DNA of 6,713 bases from Candidatus Nitrosopolaris nunavutensis (GCA_002501855.1 DAOM01000018.1:725-7437), one strand, 5' to 3'; positions 1 through 6,148 are shown, numbered from the stretch's first letter. Translations and numbers: made by a program. The notes: a model not told the origin generated them from the letters alone.

Positions 1-219
1 GGAGAGATCGTTGAACATATTAAGAAGGCACCATCTACAGTATCCTGGCATCTGAAAAGGATTTCTGAAGCTGGTATAATATCAATTAGTTATGGTCAGG
101 AACACCAGCTTTATAGTATTGTAAACAACAATCTTGTGAAAGACGGATTGTACAAGTATGAGGAGAGCTTTAAAGATAAGATTGCAAATGGGTACTATGA
201 AACGTTTGGTGAGCTGTAG
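1..219 (+). CDS. Winged helix-turn-helix transcriptional regulator, C-terminal part (5' end cut off by window)
   Basis: Frame 1 is open from the first base to a TAG at 217-219 and gives 72 residues. The start of the gene lies outside the window. The segment PSTVSWHLKRISEAGII (about residues 11-27 of the visible part) has the pattern of an HTH recognition helix followed by the start of a wing, as in ArsR/MarR-type and other archaeal wHTH proteins. The following SYGQEHQLYSIVN fits the wing hairpin and the return strand. The tail after it (DGLYKYEESFKDKIANGYYETFGEL) is charged and probably helical. The role is inferred to be DNA-binding regulation; target and effector are not visible. It converges with the helicase gene on the other strand. 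Without the N-terminus I cannot say whether it has one or two wHTH domains or a membrane or sensor part. Confidence 0.75.
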   Translation, partial: GEIVEHIKKAPSTVSWHLKRISEAGIISISYGQEHQLYSIVNNNLVKDGLYKYEESFKDKIANGYYETFGEL

Positions 220-254
220 AGACGAGGTAACTTACCTAGAATCTAAAATACATA

Positions 255-260
255 TTTTTT
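255..260 (+). terminator. T-tract, candidate archaeal terminator of the wHTH gene
   Basis: A run of six T lies 36 bases after the TAG of the wHTH gene. Archaeal RNA polymerase often terminates at such oligo-T tracts without a hairpin before them. Only position and composition support this. Confidence 0.4.
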
Positions 261-265
261 CCCAC

Positions 266-286
266 GGTACATTCGTCGAATGTATC
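266..286. repeat. Hairpin-forming inverted repeat in the convergent spacer
   Basis: GGTACATTC (266-274) and GAATGTATC (278-286) form a nine-pair stem with one G-T wobble and a 3-base loop GTC. It lies between the 3' ends of the wHTH gene and the helicase gene. It could be a 3' processing or termination structure for either transcript, or a protein-binding dyad. The rest of the spacer (220-493) shows no open reading frame worth naming. Confidence 0.4.
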
Positions 287-460
287 ACATTATCATATAT
301 GGTCAGACCGTATGTATAGTTGGAACGTATAATACAAGCGGATTATCTTACCTACAGCTTTTTCCCTAATATTCTGTTTGGTGGAACTTCGAATCCATCT
401 CAAATATAATCAATTTGGTCGTAACGATGTGGGTTCCATAACATATATGATCTAAATTCA

Positions 461-491
461 ATCAGGAAAATATTTTGTTTCAATTCCTGAT
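461..491 (-). terminator. Inverted repeat directly after the helicase stop codon
   Basis: ATCAGGAA (461-468) and TTCCTGAT (484-491) are exact 8-base inverted repeats with a 15-base AT-rich loop. Reading the minus strand, the stem begins 2 bases after the TGA of the helicase gene (494-496). A 3' end hairpin is a reasonable reading, but no strong T-tract follows on the minus strand, so termination is only inferred. Confidence 0.35.
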
Positions 492-493
492 AT

Positions 494-2758
494 TCATACT
501 ATTTGTTTTACTCGCAGACTACACACACCATCATCACTATATACTTCACCTACGGCCCGGAACTCAGACCCCTTTCTCAGTAATTCCCGGGGGCCTTCAT
601 AATCGTAGTGATTTAATCTAGCATGCCATTTTCCATTTACTATAACTAATGCTCGACCGTGTATGATTTTTTCAACGTAAACATCATATGTACTTCCAGA
701 AATCTTCGTTAAATTTTCAGAGAGTATAACTCTACTATCATCAACCCATTCTATCCTTTTCAGTTTTTCAAGCTTCTTTAATGCCTCTAGCAAAACAGAA
801 TTTTTAAGCGAAAGGCTCTGTTGAATGATATCTACATCTAACAATTGTCTTCCACTTTTTGCTATTAATGTATGAATCCTTCTCGCTGCAGAATCTATCT
901 CTTTCCTAAATCCATCGGTAAGAGTGTGAGATTCAAGTGAGAGCAATTCCATCCTCTTCTTATCCTTCATTCTGATCAATTGATTCGTTGATGGGAGTAG
1001 ATCATCCACTTTTATGGTCTCGAGTTGTGGTAATAACATTTTATCTACTCGGTCATCCAATACTATCCTCCTTGATTCGAAATATGATACTTCATCAGGA
1101 GTCATAGGGTTTGCTATGACATCTGTCCTCTGAATAGGCTTTAGGGCCGTATTGATGCTAGAAAGAATTTGTTTCATTTTCTCCATGCGTCTCTTGCTTG
1201 CATAAAGGTACCGTTCATCTATAGTATCCTTTGCGGCAAGTATCGTGACACAACCGGACGATTTTCTTCCGGTTCTACCCCTTCTCTGTATGTATCTTAT
1301 CTCGCTGGGTATTGGTTCGTAAAACACGACAAGATCTACTTCTGGTATATCAAGTCCCTCCTCAGCAATGGACGTTGCTACTAGGACATCAAACTCTCCA
1401 TTTCTAAATGATTCAAGGACAACCGATTGTTCTTCCTGACTCATCCCAATATCTAACTCCCGTTTTGCTTGCCCCACAAAGCGAGCCGCCTTAATTCCAT
1501 TTTCAGTCAAAATTTCGACTACCTTTTTTGCAGTGTCTCTGTAATGGGTAAAAACAAGAGCTTTTGGTCTTTCATTGGTTAAGCCAGTAGCTTTCTTATC
1601 TTGTTCATGTTGTCGTTTATTAATACTCTGAAAAAGAGAGTATCGCTGTTTCAAAAGTTCTACAAGATATATTGTTTTTGGATGCTCTATTTTTAGACTA
1701 TTTATAAGTGTCTGAATCTCTTTTATCCTATTGTCATTCAGCAGCGATTGATGCGCCTTTCCACCATCTTTTTCAATCCTGTTTAGGAAAGCTTTCAGCG
1801 ATGGAGACCCTTGGCTTTCTATAAGTTCTGCACAATACATAAGTGTAAGAGCTGACGACTGTTGCACCAAGGCGGCATAAAGCGGTCCCCTTAGCTCTTC
1901 CATAGTAAGCTCTAGCTTATATTGGATCTCTTCTCCGAGACTAATAAGATCGCTCTTAAAGATCCACTGCGGATGTTTTTTTCTCAGCAATCCTCTTTCT
2001 ATGAGAAACCGAAGTTTGTCTTCAAGCATCGCACGAAAGATTGAGCTTATGTATTTGTACTCCTGAGGAATAGTGAACCATTTCAAAGTTACATCGATTG
2101 GATTGATATATGGTTTTACATCTCCATCCTCCTCACTCCTGTATTCTATTTGTTCAACCGATAAGTTATTACATACTTCCAGGATTCTTCTTTTTTCTGA
2201 TCCCGGGCTGGCAGTCATAGCTAGAATAAAAGGATGCGATGATTGTTGAACATAGTACCTGGCTATTGAGGTATAAGCATAGTCTTTTACAGCTCTGTGA
2301 GCCTCATCAAAAACTAGCAAGCTAAATTCACTCAGGGAGAGTCTATTCTCTGCCAGGTCATTCTTGACTACCTCGGGCGTTGCAAAAACAAGTCTTACTT
2401 CTTTTCGATTCCAAATGGCCATTCTAGTTGGAGGCAGGTTCTTTCCTGTAACTGCTGTCATGCAATCTTCAGGCATCCTTAATACCGAAAAGAATGAGTT
2501 CATATGTTGAGCTACAAGCGGTTTGGTCGGAGCCATTATCAAGATTCTTTTTGACTTGTAATTATACAGAAATTCTGCACAAACATGTATGGCTATAACC
2601 GTCTTACCTAGAGCAGTCGGAAGAATTACTAGGGTATTCTTATTTCTCGCAGACTCGGATATGTTGTTTTGATATACTCTAAACTCGATGCTGTGTTTTT
2701 TTATCAATGGGTGGTTGAAGTATTGAGGTCCATTCTGTCGAGTAAGAGCGTTTACCAC
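494..2758 (-). CDS. hef: Hef/FANCM-like superfamily 2 DNA helicase without ERCC4 nuclease domain
   Basis: This 754-residue ATP-dependent helicase is of the Hef/FANCM type, which remodels stalled replication forks and branched DNA. Seen motifs: FRVYQ (26-30), Walker A LPTALGKT (46-53), APTKPL (76-81), DEAH box (151-154), TAS (182-184), motif IV LVFTHYRDTA (401-410), motif V ATSIAEEGLDIPEVD (461-475) and motif VI QRRGRTGR (491-498). The long insertion between the two RecA lobes (about 230-390) fits the helical thumb-like domain of Hef. Residues about 610-680 look winged-helix-like. Residues about 690-754 are beta-rich and could be a small OB/S1-like barrel. Euryarchaeal Hef carries a C-terminal ERCC4 nuclease and HhH region; no such nuclease motif is visible here, so this is a helicase-only form. 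The start is GTG at 2756-2758, chosen because the HPLIK segment that begins Hef proteins follows within 20 residues and a TATA box sits 35-42 bp upstream. The gene is intact. The Hef assignment is confident; the nature of the C-terminal domains is inferred. Confidence 0.93.
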   Translation of the reverse strand: MVNALTRQNGPQYFNHPLIKKHSIEFRVYQNNISESARNKNTLVILPTALGKTVIAIHVCAEFLYNYKSKRILIMAPTKPLVAQHMNSFFSVLRMPEDCMTAVTGKNLPPTRMAIWNRKEVRLVFATPEVVKNDLAENRLSLSEFSLLVFDEAHRAVKDYAYTSIARYYVQQSSHPFILAMTASPGSEKRRILEVCNNLSVEQIEYRSEEDGDVKPYINPIDVTLKWFTIPQEYKYISSIFRAMLEDKLRFLIERGLLRKKHPQWIFKSDLISLGEEIQYKLELTMEELRGPLYAALVQQSSALTLMYCAELIESQGSPSLKAFLNRIEKDGGKAHQSLLNDNRIKEIQTLINSLKIEHPKTIYLVELLKQRYSLFQSINKRQHEQDKKATGLTNERPKALVFTHYRDTAKKVVEILTENGIKAARFVGQAKRELDIGMSQEEQSVVLESFRNGEFDVLVATSIAEEGLDIPEVDLVVFYEPIPSEIRYIQRRGRTGRKSSGCVTILAAKDTIDERYLYASKRRMEKMKQILSSINTALKPIQRTDVIANPMTPDEVSYFESRRIVLDDRVDKMLLPQLETIKVDDLLPSTNQLIRMKDKKRMELLSLESHTLTDGFRKEIDSAARRIHTLIAKSGRQLLDVDIIQQSLSLKNSVLLEALKKLEKLKRIEWVDDSRVILSENLTKISGSTYDVYVEKIIHGRALVIVNGKWHARLNHYDYEGPRELLRKGSEFRAVGEVYSDDGVCSLRVKQIV

Positions 2759-2792
2759 TCTATAAGAATTGATTTATACTATTATATCTAGC

Positions 2793-2800
2793 TTTAAATA
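2793..2800 (-). promoter_or_regulatory. TATA-like box of the helicase gene
   Basis: On the minus strand the sequence reads TATTTAAA, centred about 38 bp before the GTG start at 2758. With the usual archaeal spacing of about 26 bp, transcription would begin near 2769-2771, leaving a leader of only about 10 bases. No Shine-Dalgarno sequence is seen, which fits near-leaderless translation. The box overlaps the last codons of the decayed gene upstream, so hef has its own promoter. A second TATA-like stretch (AGTATAAATC, 2780-2771) is too close to the start to serve this start codon. Confidence 0.5.
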
Positions 2801-3531
2801 TTTTGAGCATGGGTGTCTACACGATCCGTAACATGTGCTGAGATATTTTGACAAGTTTTAAGATACGATAGATCAAAATTAGTATATCGGTCCTGCACTT
2901 CGTCTTTTTCGAGATCCAGAATATTTATCTGGTTTCTAAGGTATTCGACTTTGTCTTGCAGACAAGGTATTTCACTATTGCTAGCAAGTTTCAATAAACT
3001 TATGATTTCCTATTCACCCATCTGGATCATTTAGTATTTTGTGTAATCTCAAGAAGGAGTGGAAGGTAGTGTTGAATTTGTTCGTATTTCTCAGTTAATT
3101 TATGCGTTTGTCTAAGTTCCCAAAAATCTCGAGATATTGCTTGCACCTCATCGGCTGGAAGACTTCTACAGGCGTGTCTACAGGAGTTTTACCTTCTGAA
3201 GACAATCTCAAAGTCTGGGTTATATTCGATTTTGGGTTGGTATCATCTTTCTCTTCTAGTTGTCCTCCTACTTGGTTCTTTCTCCTATTCCCTCCAATAG
3301 GATCTCCAGTAGGATCCCTATTTCGACTTTCTGGAATTCATCAAGATGCCTTCTCTTCAGGTTTACTTCAATAACAAATTGTTTCTTTTCTAATGGATCG
3401 TCATATTTTGCAAACCGAATGCATAGCCAACAGTTGGTTTAAGAGTCGCCGGTCTCTTACACAGAAGACAATAAACAGTTCTCTACAAAGTTAATTGCCT
3501 TGCAGCAGCGAACTTCATTTAGTTTGTACAT
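2794..3531 (-). pseudogene. Decayed gene with RRHL (ParB-like) motif and coiled-coil tail
   Basis: Minus-strand pieces in shifting frames read as one protein. Piece 1 runs from an ATG at 3531, MYKLNEVRCCKAINFVENCL, with in-frame TAA at 3459-3457 and 3441-3439. It resumes in the same frame at 3438 with CIRFAKYDDPLEKKQFVIEV and then NLKRRHLDEFQKVEIGILLE, ending at TAG 3270-3268. Piece 2 (3337-3095) carries GGNRRKNQVGGQLEEKDDT and a polar linker. Piece 3 (3188-3027) carries DEVQAISRDFWELRQTHKLT and then YEQIQHYLPLLLEITQ. Piece 4 (3030-2794, TAG at 3012-3010) carries LLKLASNSEIPCLQDKVEYL and then RNQINILDLEKDEVQDR, a probable coiled coil. The VNLKRRHL..FQ segment resembles the motif that follows the ParB-like domain in phage and plasmid regulators. 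Another frame at 3479-3390 contains CLLCKRP, so a CxxC knuckle near the N-terminus is possible. An alternative is that the last piece is a separate 66-residue gene with a TTG start, but its in-frame continuation upstream to the stop favours a remnant. Function before decay: probably DNA binding; unproven. Confidence 0.7.
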
Positions 3532-3537
3532 TAGATA

Positions 3538-3545
3538 GGTGTACC
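3538..3545 (-). promoter_or_regulatory. GGTACACC element upstream of the decayed gene's ATG
   Basis: On the minus strand GGTACACC ends 6 bases before the ATG at 3531-3529. The same eight bases occur on the plus strand at 3884-3891, 12 bases before the GTG of the divergent zinc-ribbon gene. A shared operator or leader element is inferred from position alone. Confidence 0.3.
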
Positions 3546-3557
3546 CTCCCGGGAGGG
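3544..3557. repeat. Perfect 14-bp GC-rich palindrome
   Basis: CCCTCCCGGGAGGG is a perfect palindrome in an AT-rich spacer, 13 bases upstream of the decayed gene's ATG. It could be an operator for a dimeric regulator. As RNA it would need a loop of at least a few bases, leaving a stem of about five G-C pairs. On the plus strand a T-rich tract follows from about 3570, so it might also act as a terminator for transcripts entering from the left. Confidence 0.45.
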
Positions 3558-3674
3558 CGGCAGCGTTAATTTTGTATTTTTTTATGAAAAGTTTTAAAAA
3601 TTAATGTTGCCTACGAGCGTACGACATAGGCCTCTTGTGTCTCATGCTGACAGCTACCGAAAGTTACAGTTTGG

Positions 3675-3697
3675 CCTACCCAAAAGACCAGGGTAGG
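3675..3697. repeat. Hairpin CCTACCC / GGGTAGG
   Basis: CCTACCC (3675-3681) and GGGTAGG (3691-3697) are exact inverted repeats with a 9-base loop. On the plus strand a run of seven A follows, which is a T-run before the hairpin on the minus strand. TAGGCC (3627-3632) can also pair with GGCCTA (3673-3678), so 3608-3697 could fold as a larger structure. Whether it is transcribed is not visible. Confidence 0.4.
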
Positions 3698-3883
3698 AAA
3701 AAAATGACGTATTAAACTTAATATCGTAAGGTTAGACTATTGAGTTTATCCATTAGTGAGTAATAATGTTGATATAGATTTACCGAATTAGGACCACCTT
3801 ATTGCAGCAAACCAGGCGGTACGACACCCAGTTTCACAACAAAAACTGCATGGGAGAAAACGATGATCAGATTCTTTTTTGAA

Positions 3884-3902
3884 GGTACACCAATAGTGTA
3901 CC
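3884..3902 (+). promoter_or_regulatory. Dyad GGTACAC-CAATA-GTGTACC at the start of the zinc-ribbon gene
   Basis: Seven-base perfect inverted arms with a 5-base spacer end one base before the GTG start codon at 3904. As DNA it could be an operator at the transcription start. As RNA it could hide the start codon, or act as a first-base structure if the mRNA has a short leader. No Shine-Dalgarno sequence is present. Confidence 0.45.
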
Positions 3903-3903
3903 A

Positions 3904-4602
3904 GTGCCATGTCATAAACTAGAAGTGACTGAATATAAATGTGCCAAGTGTACCTATAAATGGATTAATCGCATTAATGGCAAAGATGGTCAAAAGCCGA
4001 TAAGGTGTGCCAAATGCAAGAGATGGGACTGGGAAGAAGGATACTTGTCAACTATTGAAAAGCGATTGAGAAGAGATTTACTTAGAATCGAATCTGTAGA
4101 AACATCGCATCCCACTATGTTTGGCGAAAGAGGATTCAATATTGCACCATCAGATTTATGCGCTAGTTTTCTGAGTATTTATCCAAGGCCTACAGTACAG
4201 GAGCTTGAAACCGTCCTAAATCCGATAAGTTATTTGGGCCCTCACAACCATTATGGTTTCCGTAATCATGGTGGAACTTGTACCGAACAGGTAAACTGCG
4301 GTCCTGGATGGATACCCATACCAGGCAGCTATAGATACGACAAGGAGAAAGCCAATGAGATGGGAACAAAGGAAGAGATACGCCATGAGTTGATGGAGCA
4401 TATAATCGATTCTAGAGGGGGAATCATAAATGCAAACTCTACACATTACGCATATTTAGCGAGTAGAAAGGAGATAGCCAAAGAGTCGAGTGAATTTGAG
4501 CCTAGCAAAATGTGGCATGCCATTGCAGAGAGTAAGAGACAGGAAGAAGAACAACAAGGGAAGAAACTAGAAGAGGGAACCCAAAAGAAGACATTTAAAT
4601 AA
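3904..4602 (+). CDS. Zinc-ribbon protein of unknown function, Nitrososphaeria-type orphan
   Basis: The protein has 232 residues. Residues 13-38 hold CAKC, an 18-residue gap and CAKC (Cys13, 16, 35, 38), a four-cysteine zinc ribbon; Cys3 and His4 lie just before it. The segment WDWEEGYLSTIEKRLRRDLL (41-60) leads into a helical part, then SIYPRPTVQELETVLNPISY (91-110) and a Gly/His/Cys-rich stretch (112-135; Cys126, Cys132). The C-terminus (about 190-232) is very charged, rich in Lys, Glu and Gln, and probably a disordered or helical tail. No membrane segment or enzyme motif is seen, so I give no function; nucleic-acid or protein binding is a weak inference from the ribbon. The start is uncertain: GTG 3904 is the first usable codon after an in-frame TGA at 3880-3882, but an in-frame ATG at 3850 opens a 10-codon frame that ends at that TGA. 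The gene stands alone, divergent from the decayed gene. Confidence 0.8.
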   Translation: MPCHKLEVTEYKCAKCTYKWINRINGKDGQKPIRCAKCKRWDWEEGYLSTIEKRLRRDLLRIESVETSHPTMFGERGFNIAPSDLCASFLSIYPRPTVQELETVLNPISYLGPHNHYGFRNHGGTCTEQVNCGPGWIPIPGSYRYDKEKANEMGTKEEIRHELMEHIIDSRGGIINANSTHYAYLASRKEIAKESSEFEPSKMWHAIAESKRQEEEQQGKKLEEGTQKKTFK

Positions 4603-4769
4603 CTTTTAAAGAACGGAATTGGCCTTAAAAGCAAAACCAATACTAGAAGAAATGGGAAAGCCGAAATAGCGAATCCAATCTTGTAAAAGTCCTAGGTTAA
4701 ATCCCACAGTATTGATACCTGAAAGTTGACAGATAGAATATCATTCCTCATAGAATCCTGAGTCCAAGG

Positions 4770-4781
4770 TTTTTTGGTTTT
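4770..4781 (+). terminator. T-rich tract, candidate terminator downstream of the zinc-ribbon gene
   Basis: TTTTTTGGTTTT lies about 170 bases after the zinc-ribbon stop codon and is the strongest T-tract in this spacer on the plus strand. Oligo-T tracts are the usual archaeal termination signal, but the distance is long. Confidence 0.3.
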
Positions 4782-4987
4782 GATAGATAATCAGTAGATC
4801 AAAGAAAAGCAGTATGTAGCTATAACAAAACAAAATCAACAAAGAAATCGTATTAACTCGGTAATCACCAAAGCAAAACGTCATTAAATATCTATTGTTA
4901 TAACAAGCTATACAATAATTAATACATTAACCTCCAAACAATACCCAGACTTGAGATCATACAGCGAAACTACAATCAAGCAACGGT

Positions 4988-4995
4988 TATAAGTC
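4988..4995 (+). promoter_or_regulatory. TATA-like box of the secreted-protein gene
   Basis: TTATAAGT is centred about 36 bp before the ATG at 5027. The usual archaeal spacing puts transcription start near 5016-5019 and leaves a leader of about 10 bases. No Shine-Dalgarno sequence is seen, which fits near-leaderless initiation and matches the helicase promoter in this window. Confidence 0.55.
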
Positions 4996-5026
4996 ATAAA
5001 ATTTACCATATTTCTAATTACTTGTA

Positions 5027-6148
5027 ATGACAAATTTAGCTGCAAAATGGGCACTATTTGCCGTTGTTACAATGAGTTTAGTGTTTATGGCTACTGCAAG
5101 CAAGGGTGACCAAGTCTTGGCTGTCAAGAAAAGTAGTAGTATTAAGATTATTCACAAAACCCCGATCACGACTGTCGCCACTACCACATCTCATAATCTA
5201 ATCAAGGGTGTAAAGATTCTTCAGGTTCATACCATGCCCTCAAGTGTGGCTGTTGGGAATACATTCAGCGTACAGGGCATTGTGTTTAACAACTCTACAG
5301 CTACAATTACATTTGCAAATGGAACGTGTAATTCTCCGGTATCTATAGATTTTAATAAAAATGTCATGATGGAAAATCAGGGAGCCGCCTCCTGTACGAC
5401 GGCTACTCCAGTAGTTACTCTAAAACCTCAAGAACATTCGGCGATACTAAGTCCAAATCTTTCTGGTATAGCCTACAAAGCCACTGCTCCGGGAATGACG
5501 AATGCAACAATCTCTTTCACTTATGGAGTCGAAATCCCCACAGGAAAATCTCCGATTAGTGATAATATTTCGAGGGTATATACATTCAATATCCAGAGTA
5601 ATAGTTCGCAGCCTTCTTCCATATCTGCTACGACCAGTAATGCCATTTTTAGTCCTCCTGGGGCAGGGACCTTCGGGAGCGGATCGGGCCGCTTGTTAAC
5701 AATAAAGTATCCAGACAGTAATGTAGATGTTCCAGCAGGAAGTCTAATCTCCGTCGGTGGCACATCGGCCCCGTCAAATGCAACTCATACCAATTGCAAT
5801 GTTGCAGTACAAATAAATCAACATGGATTCGTCCAAGCATCGCCTCGGGGTCCAAATGGAGCAGGAGATTATACAAAGTGGATAGCAGTCACCGCACCTC
5901 CAACCCAATTAGGACTAAACCAGATCGAGGCACAACTTCTATGCTTTCCCCCAGGAACCGTGTCAACACCAAATCTGATAAAACATCTGGTTCATAATGT
6001 TACAGGACTACAGGTAGTAGGAATGCCCACAGCTTCACAGCCACTATCATCACCATCAAAACAAACTGCACCTACGGCCCCACCCTCAAAAAAAGCAGCG
6101 ATAGGGCACAGGCTACAACCCATGATACCGCTAATCCCCGGGCAGTAG
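5027..6148 (+). CDS. Secreted, sequon-rich two-domain extracellular protein
   Basis: The protein has 373 residues and begins with a Sec-type signal peptide: MTNLAAK, then the hydrophobic WALFAVVTMSLVFMATA (8-24), with likely cleavage near ATA-SKG or VLA-VKK. Domain 1 (about 60-190) contains VKILQVHTMPSSVAVGNTFS and looks like an Ig-type beta sandwich with one possible disulfide (Cys101-Cys123). A Ser/Gly-rich linker follows. Domain 2 (about 221-331) contains RLLTIKYPDSNVDVPAGSLI and GPNGAGDYTKWIA, with a possible disulfide Cys257-Cys306. Both domain styles resemble repeated extracellular domains I recall from Nitrososphaera and Nitrosocosmicus exported proteins. The tail (332-373) is Pro/Ser/Thr/Lys-rich. 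About nine N-X-S/T sequons (Asn88, 89, 98, 144, 159, 180, 192, 251, 324) suggest N-glycosylation. No C-terminal membrane anchor or sorting motif is seen, so it is probably released or bound to the S-layer. Role unknown; no catalytic motif. The start ATG is set by the signal peptide and the TATA spacing. Confidence 0.88.
   Translation: MTNLAAKWALFAVVTMSLVFMATASKGDQVLAVKKSSSIKIIHKTPITTVATTTSHNLIKGVKILQVHTMPSSVAVGNTFSVQGIVFNNSTATITFANGTCNSPVSIDFNKNVMMENQGAASCTTATPVVTLKPQEHSAILSPNLSGIAYKATAPGMTNATISFTYGVEIPTGKSPISDNISRVYTFNIQSNSSQPSSISATTSNAIFSPPGAGTFGSGSGRLLTIKYPDSNVDVPAGSLISVGGTSAPSNATHTNCNVAVQINQHGFVQASPRGPNGAGDYTKWIAVTAPPTQLGLNQIEAQLLCFPPGTVSTPNLIKHLVHNVTGLQVVGMPTASQPLSSPSKQTAPTAPPSKKAAIGHRLQPMIPLIPGQ

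Larger units (their letters stand above)
3532..3903. other. Divergent spacer between the decayed gene and the zinc-ribbon gene
   Basis: This 372-base stretch has no credible long gene. It holds a GC-rich palindrome (3544-3557), an AT-rich block with T7-like and TTTTAAAAA runs (about 3570-3600) that could contain promoters in either direction, a hairpin block (3608-3697) and a dyad at the zinc-ribbon start (3884-3902). A 30-codon frame starting at ATG 3604 shows no recognisable feature. AT-rich candidates such as GATATAGATTTA (about 3770-3781) could be a promoter for the + strand gene, but none stands at the usual 36-38 bp from its start. Confidence 0.6.
4603..5026. other. AT-rich spacer between the zinc-ribbon gene and the secreted-protein gene
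   Basis: This stretch of 424 bases has no credible gene on either strand; short frames are lysine- and asparagine-rich translations of A-rich DNA. It holds a T-rich tract near 4770-4781 and the promoter of the downstream gene near 4988. A tRNA-like T-arm string at 4689-4707 does not form an arm. Confidence 0.6.

Noticed and set aside
3102..3442. Plus-strand open frames of 90 and 60 codons
   Set aside because: They lie opposite the decayed minus-strand gene. Their Ser/Phe/Pro-rich translation is typical of antisense frames, while the minus strand reads as protein.
4216..4640. Minus-strand frames of 76 and 64 codons opposite the zinc-ribbon gene
   Set aside because: They are antisense shadows of a coherent plus-strand coding frame with a four-cysteine zinc ribbon.
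4689..4707. tRNA T-arm-like string CCTAGGTTAAATCCC
   Set aside because: The flanks do not pair into a 5-bp T-stem, and no acceptor, D or anticodon arms can be found upstream.
5017..5028. 12-bp palindrome ATTAC-TT-GTAAT overlapping the ATG of the secreted-protein gene
   Set aside because: It is short and AT-rich with a 2-base centre, common by chance in such DNA. It could be an operator, but nothing else supports that.
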